Made by a program: the position numbers and the translations under genes. A stretch of DNA of 64,000 nt from contig SHXT01000006.1 in the NCBI GenBank assembly GCA_009693175.1, positions 1-64,000 on the forward strand, read 5' to 3'. Source of the stretch: Candidatus Methylopumilus sp. Its GTDB lineage: Bacteria > Pseudomonadota > Gammaproteobacteria > Burkholderiales > Methylophilaceae. The notes under the pieces were generated by a model, which worked only from the letters and a program-made list of their open reading frames with translations, was not told where the DNA came from and made no database searches. Numbering within the stretch: the first letter of the stretch is position 1; every line of letters starts with the position of its first letter. This document shows, piece by piece, positions 62,446 to 64,000 of the stretch.

Positions 62446-63164
62446 CCGAGAAGGTAAAGGTCGTTAGAAAGTGTTTTAAGTTCTTTTTCTGAAGAGCGGT
62501 ATTCAGGAAGAACTTTTCCAATTTCTTCCCAGAAGTGATTTGAGTGGTTCATTTCTTTAAGATGTGCTAATTCATGGCAGATAACATAATTGATGATATG
62601 AGGCGGCGCTTGAATGAGCCTCCAATTAAGTCTAATTTCTTTTTTTGTATTGCAACTTCCCCATCGGGATTTTGCATTCGACAAGTAAACATTTGAAGGG
62701 TGGACGTTAAGTTTGACACTGAATACTTCTACTCTCCGAACAAAATCTTTAAACGCTTTTTCTTTTAACCATCTAGAAACAAGTTTCGCTGAATAAAGTT
62801 GATCATTCAAGCGATTGGTGTCGATATGAAGCACATCTTTATCTTGTAATACGGAATTTGTCTTACTTGCCTTAAAGCTTAAGATAATCCCATTACCTAG
62901 AATATAAATGAGTTCGCCCGTTTTCCAGCTAATTTTCTTTTTTTGTTTTAATTGAAGCGATAATTTTTCTTGAATCCAATCAAGCTTTGGCATGATGAGT
63001 TCTTCAATGCGCGATCTTGGAATAAGAATAGGAGCATGAATGATAAGCCCTTCATGATCAACTTTCAATCCTATAGTTCTTCGATTTCTTCTCTTAAGGA
63101 GATATTTAATTTTTTTGCCGCTAGGCAAAAAGAGTTCAAGGTTGGTAGGTTTTAAATTAATCAT
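62442..63164 (-). CDS. YgjP-like M48-family metallopeptidase domain protein (DUF45)
   Basis: [49 protein letters not shown] (HELAH). Confidence 0.92.
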   Translation of the reverse strand: [240 protein letters not shown]

Positions 63165-63864
63165 TTAAATGTAAAACTTCCTTTTCAATCCAATTTTCAG
63201 CCAGCGCAATAATTTGACCAGGATCTTTATCTTTTACATCAATTGGTTTCCCAATGCTCACCTGGATAACTCCAGGTTTTTTAAGGATTGAATTTTTTGG
63301 CCAGAATAAACCTGCATTATGAGCTACAGGAATGACTTGAGTTTTTGTTTTTGATGCAACCCAAGCGCCACCAATATGATACTTACCTTTTTCTCCTGGG
63401 CGTATGCGAGTACCTTCAGGAAACATAACAATCCAGAAGCCTTTTTTAAGCCGATCAAGACCTTGTGTGAGTATTTGTTCTAGAGATTTTTGGCCAGCCT
63501 TGCGATTAATGGCAATTGGCGATGTCATTGCTAGGCCCCATCCAAAGAATGGAACCCATAATAATTCTTTTTTAAGGACCCAAACTTGCGGAGGAAATAT
63601 TTTTTGAAAAGCAAGAGTTTCCCATGCTGATTGATGTTTGGAAAGTACAATCGATACTGTAGAACCTATGTTTTGCTCCCCTTTGACAACAAAATTTAGA
63701 TTACAGGAAATTCGAAGCCAATATAACATTGTTTTTGCCCAAATTGAAATAAATTTATATCTCGCGATAGGCGGAAAAGGGAAGGTGAGAAGGGATGCAA
63801 TCGTAAATGGAATTGTAAAAATCCACATCCCAATAAGAAAAATGATGGATCGTAAATAAAGCAT
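63157..63864 (-). CDS. 1-acyl-sn-glycerol-3-phosphate acyltransferase
   Basis: VLSKHQSAWETLAF (HX4D-type site with E) and MFPEGTRIRPGEKGKYHIGGAWVA. Confidence 0.92.
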   Translation of the reverse strand: MLYLRSIIFLIGMWIFTIPFTIASLLTFPFPPIARYKFISIWAKTMLYWLRISCNLNFVVKGEQNIGSTVSIVLSKHQSAWETLAFQKIFPPQVWVLKKELLWVPFFGWGLAMTSPIAINRKAGQKSLEQILTQGLDRLKKGFWIVMFPEGTRIRPGEKGKYHIGGAWVASKTKTQVIPVAHNAGLFWPKNSILKKPGVIQVSIGKPIDVKDKDPGQIIALAENWIEKEVLHLND

Positions 63865-63873
63865 TATTTTAAA

Positions 63874-64000
63874 TTAAGCATATTCTGAAATAATTCTCTG
63901 TGTTGCTTCAGCGAGACTTTCACAGACCCATGTATTTTTTGGTAATCCACCTTTGGCAAGTGTTTCTTCGCCTTTACCTGTTTTAACAAGGATAGGTTGA
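63874..64000 (-). CDS. C-terminus of a HAD-type heptose bisphosphate phosphatase (GmhB-like), truncated by window edge
   Basis: Minus strand reads ...QPILVKTGKGEETLAKGGLPKNTWVCESLAEATQRIISEYA*; VKTGKGxxT is typical of GmhB C-termini. Confidence 0.65.
   Translation of the reverse strand, partial: QPILVKTGKGEETLAKGGLPKNTWVCESLAEATQRIISEYA

Overview
64 kb of an AT-rich, densely packed chromosomal segment. Gene content and order look betaproteobacterial, most like a streamlined Methylophilaceae-type methylotroph; the taxonomy is my inference. Almost all of it is core metabolism and housekeeping: tkt-gap-pgk-purC, a membrane pyrophosphatase, dciA-like/M23/secA, rnfABCDGE-nth, dapA-bamC, pyrD, clpSA, yajC-secDF-tgt, pssA-leuA, ffh, lysC, alaS-recX-recA-pncC-pgpA-thiL-mog, pmbA, mlaA, phr, rlmH-rsfS-panD-panC-panB-dNK-folK-pcnB, murI, ilvE, sco1 and plsC. 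There are four tRNA genes: Lys-TTT, Arg-TCG, Arg-ACG and Ser-GCT. I found no CRISPR array, rRNA, intact prophage or IS element, and no convincing new multigene system. The main non-core region is about 0.6 kb just 3' of tRNA-Lys (39143-39720). It holds a truncated integrase-like N-terminus, two perfect palindromes, a short direct repeat and a truncated glycosyltransferase, and looks like the scar of a decayed tRNA-integrated island. Other points worth checking: two tRNA-Arg genes that differ only at the wobble base, a recX frame with no canonical start codon, convergent genes sharing stop-codon bases, a pgk-purC junction without pyk/fba, a K+-independent-type pyrophosphatase motif, and small ORFs missing from the ORF track.
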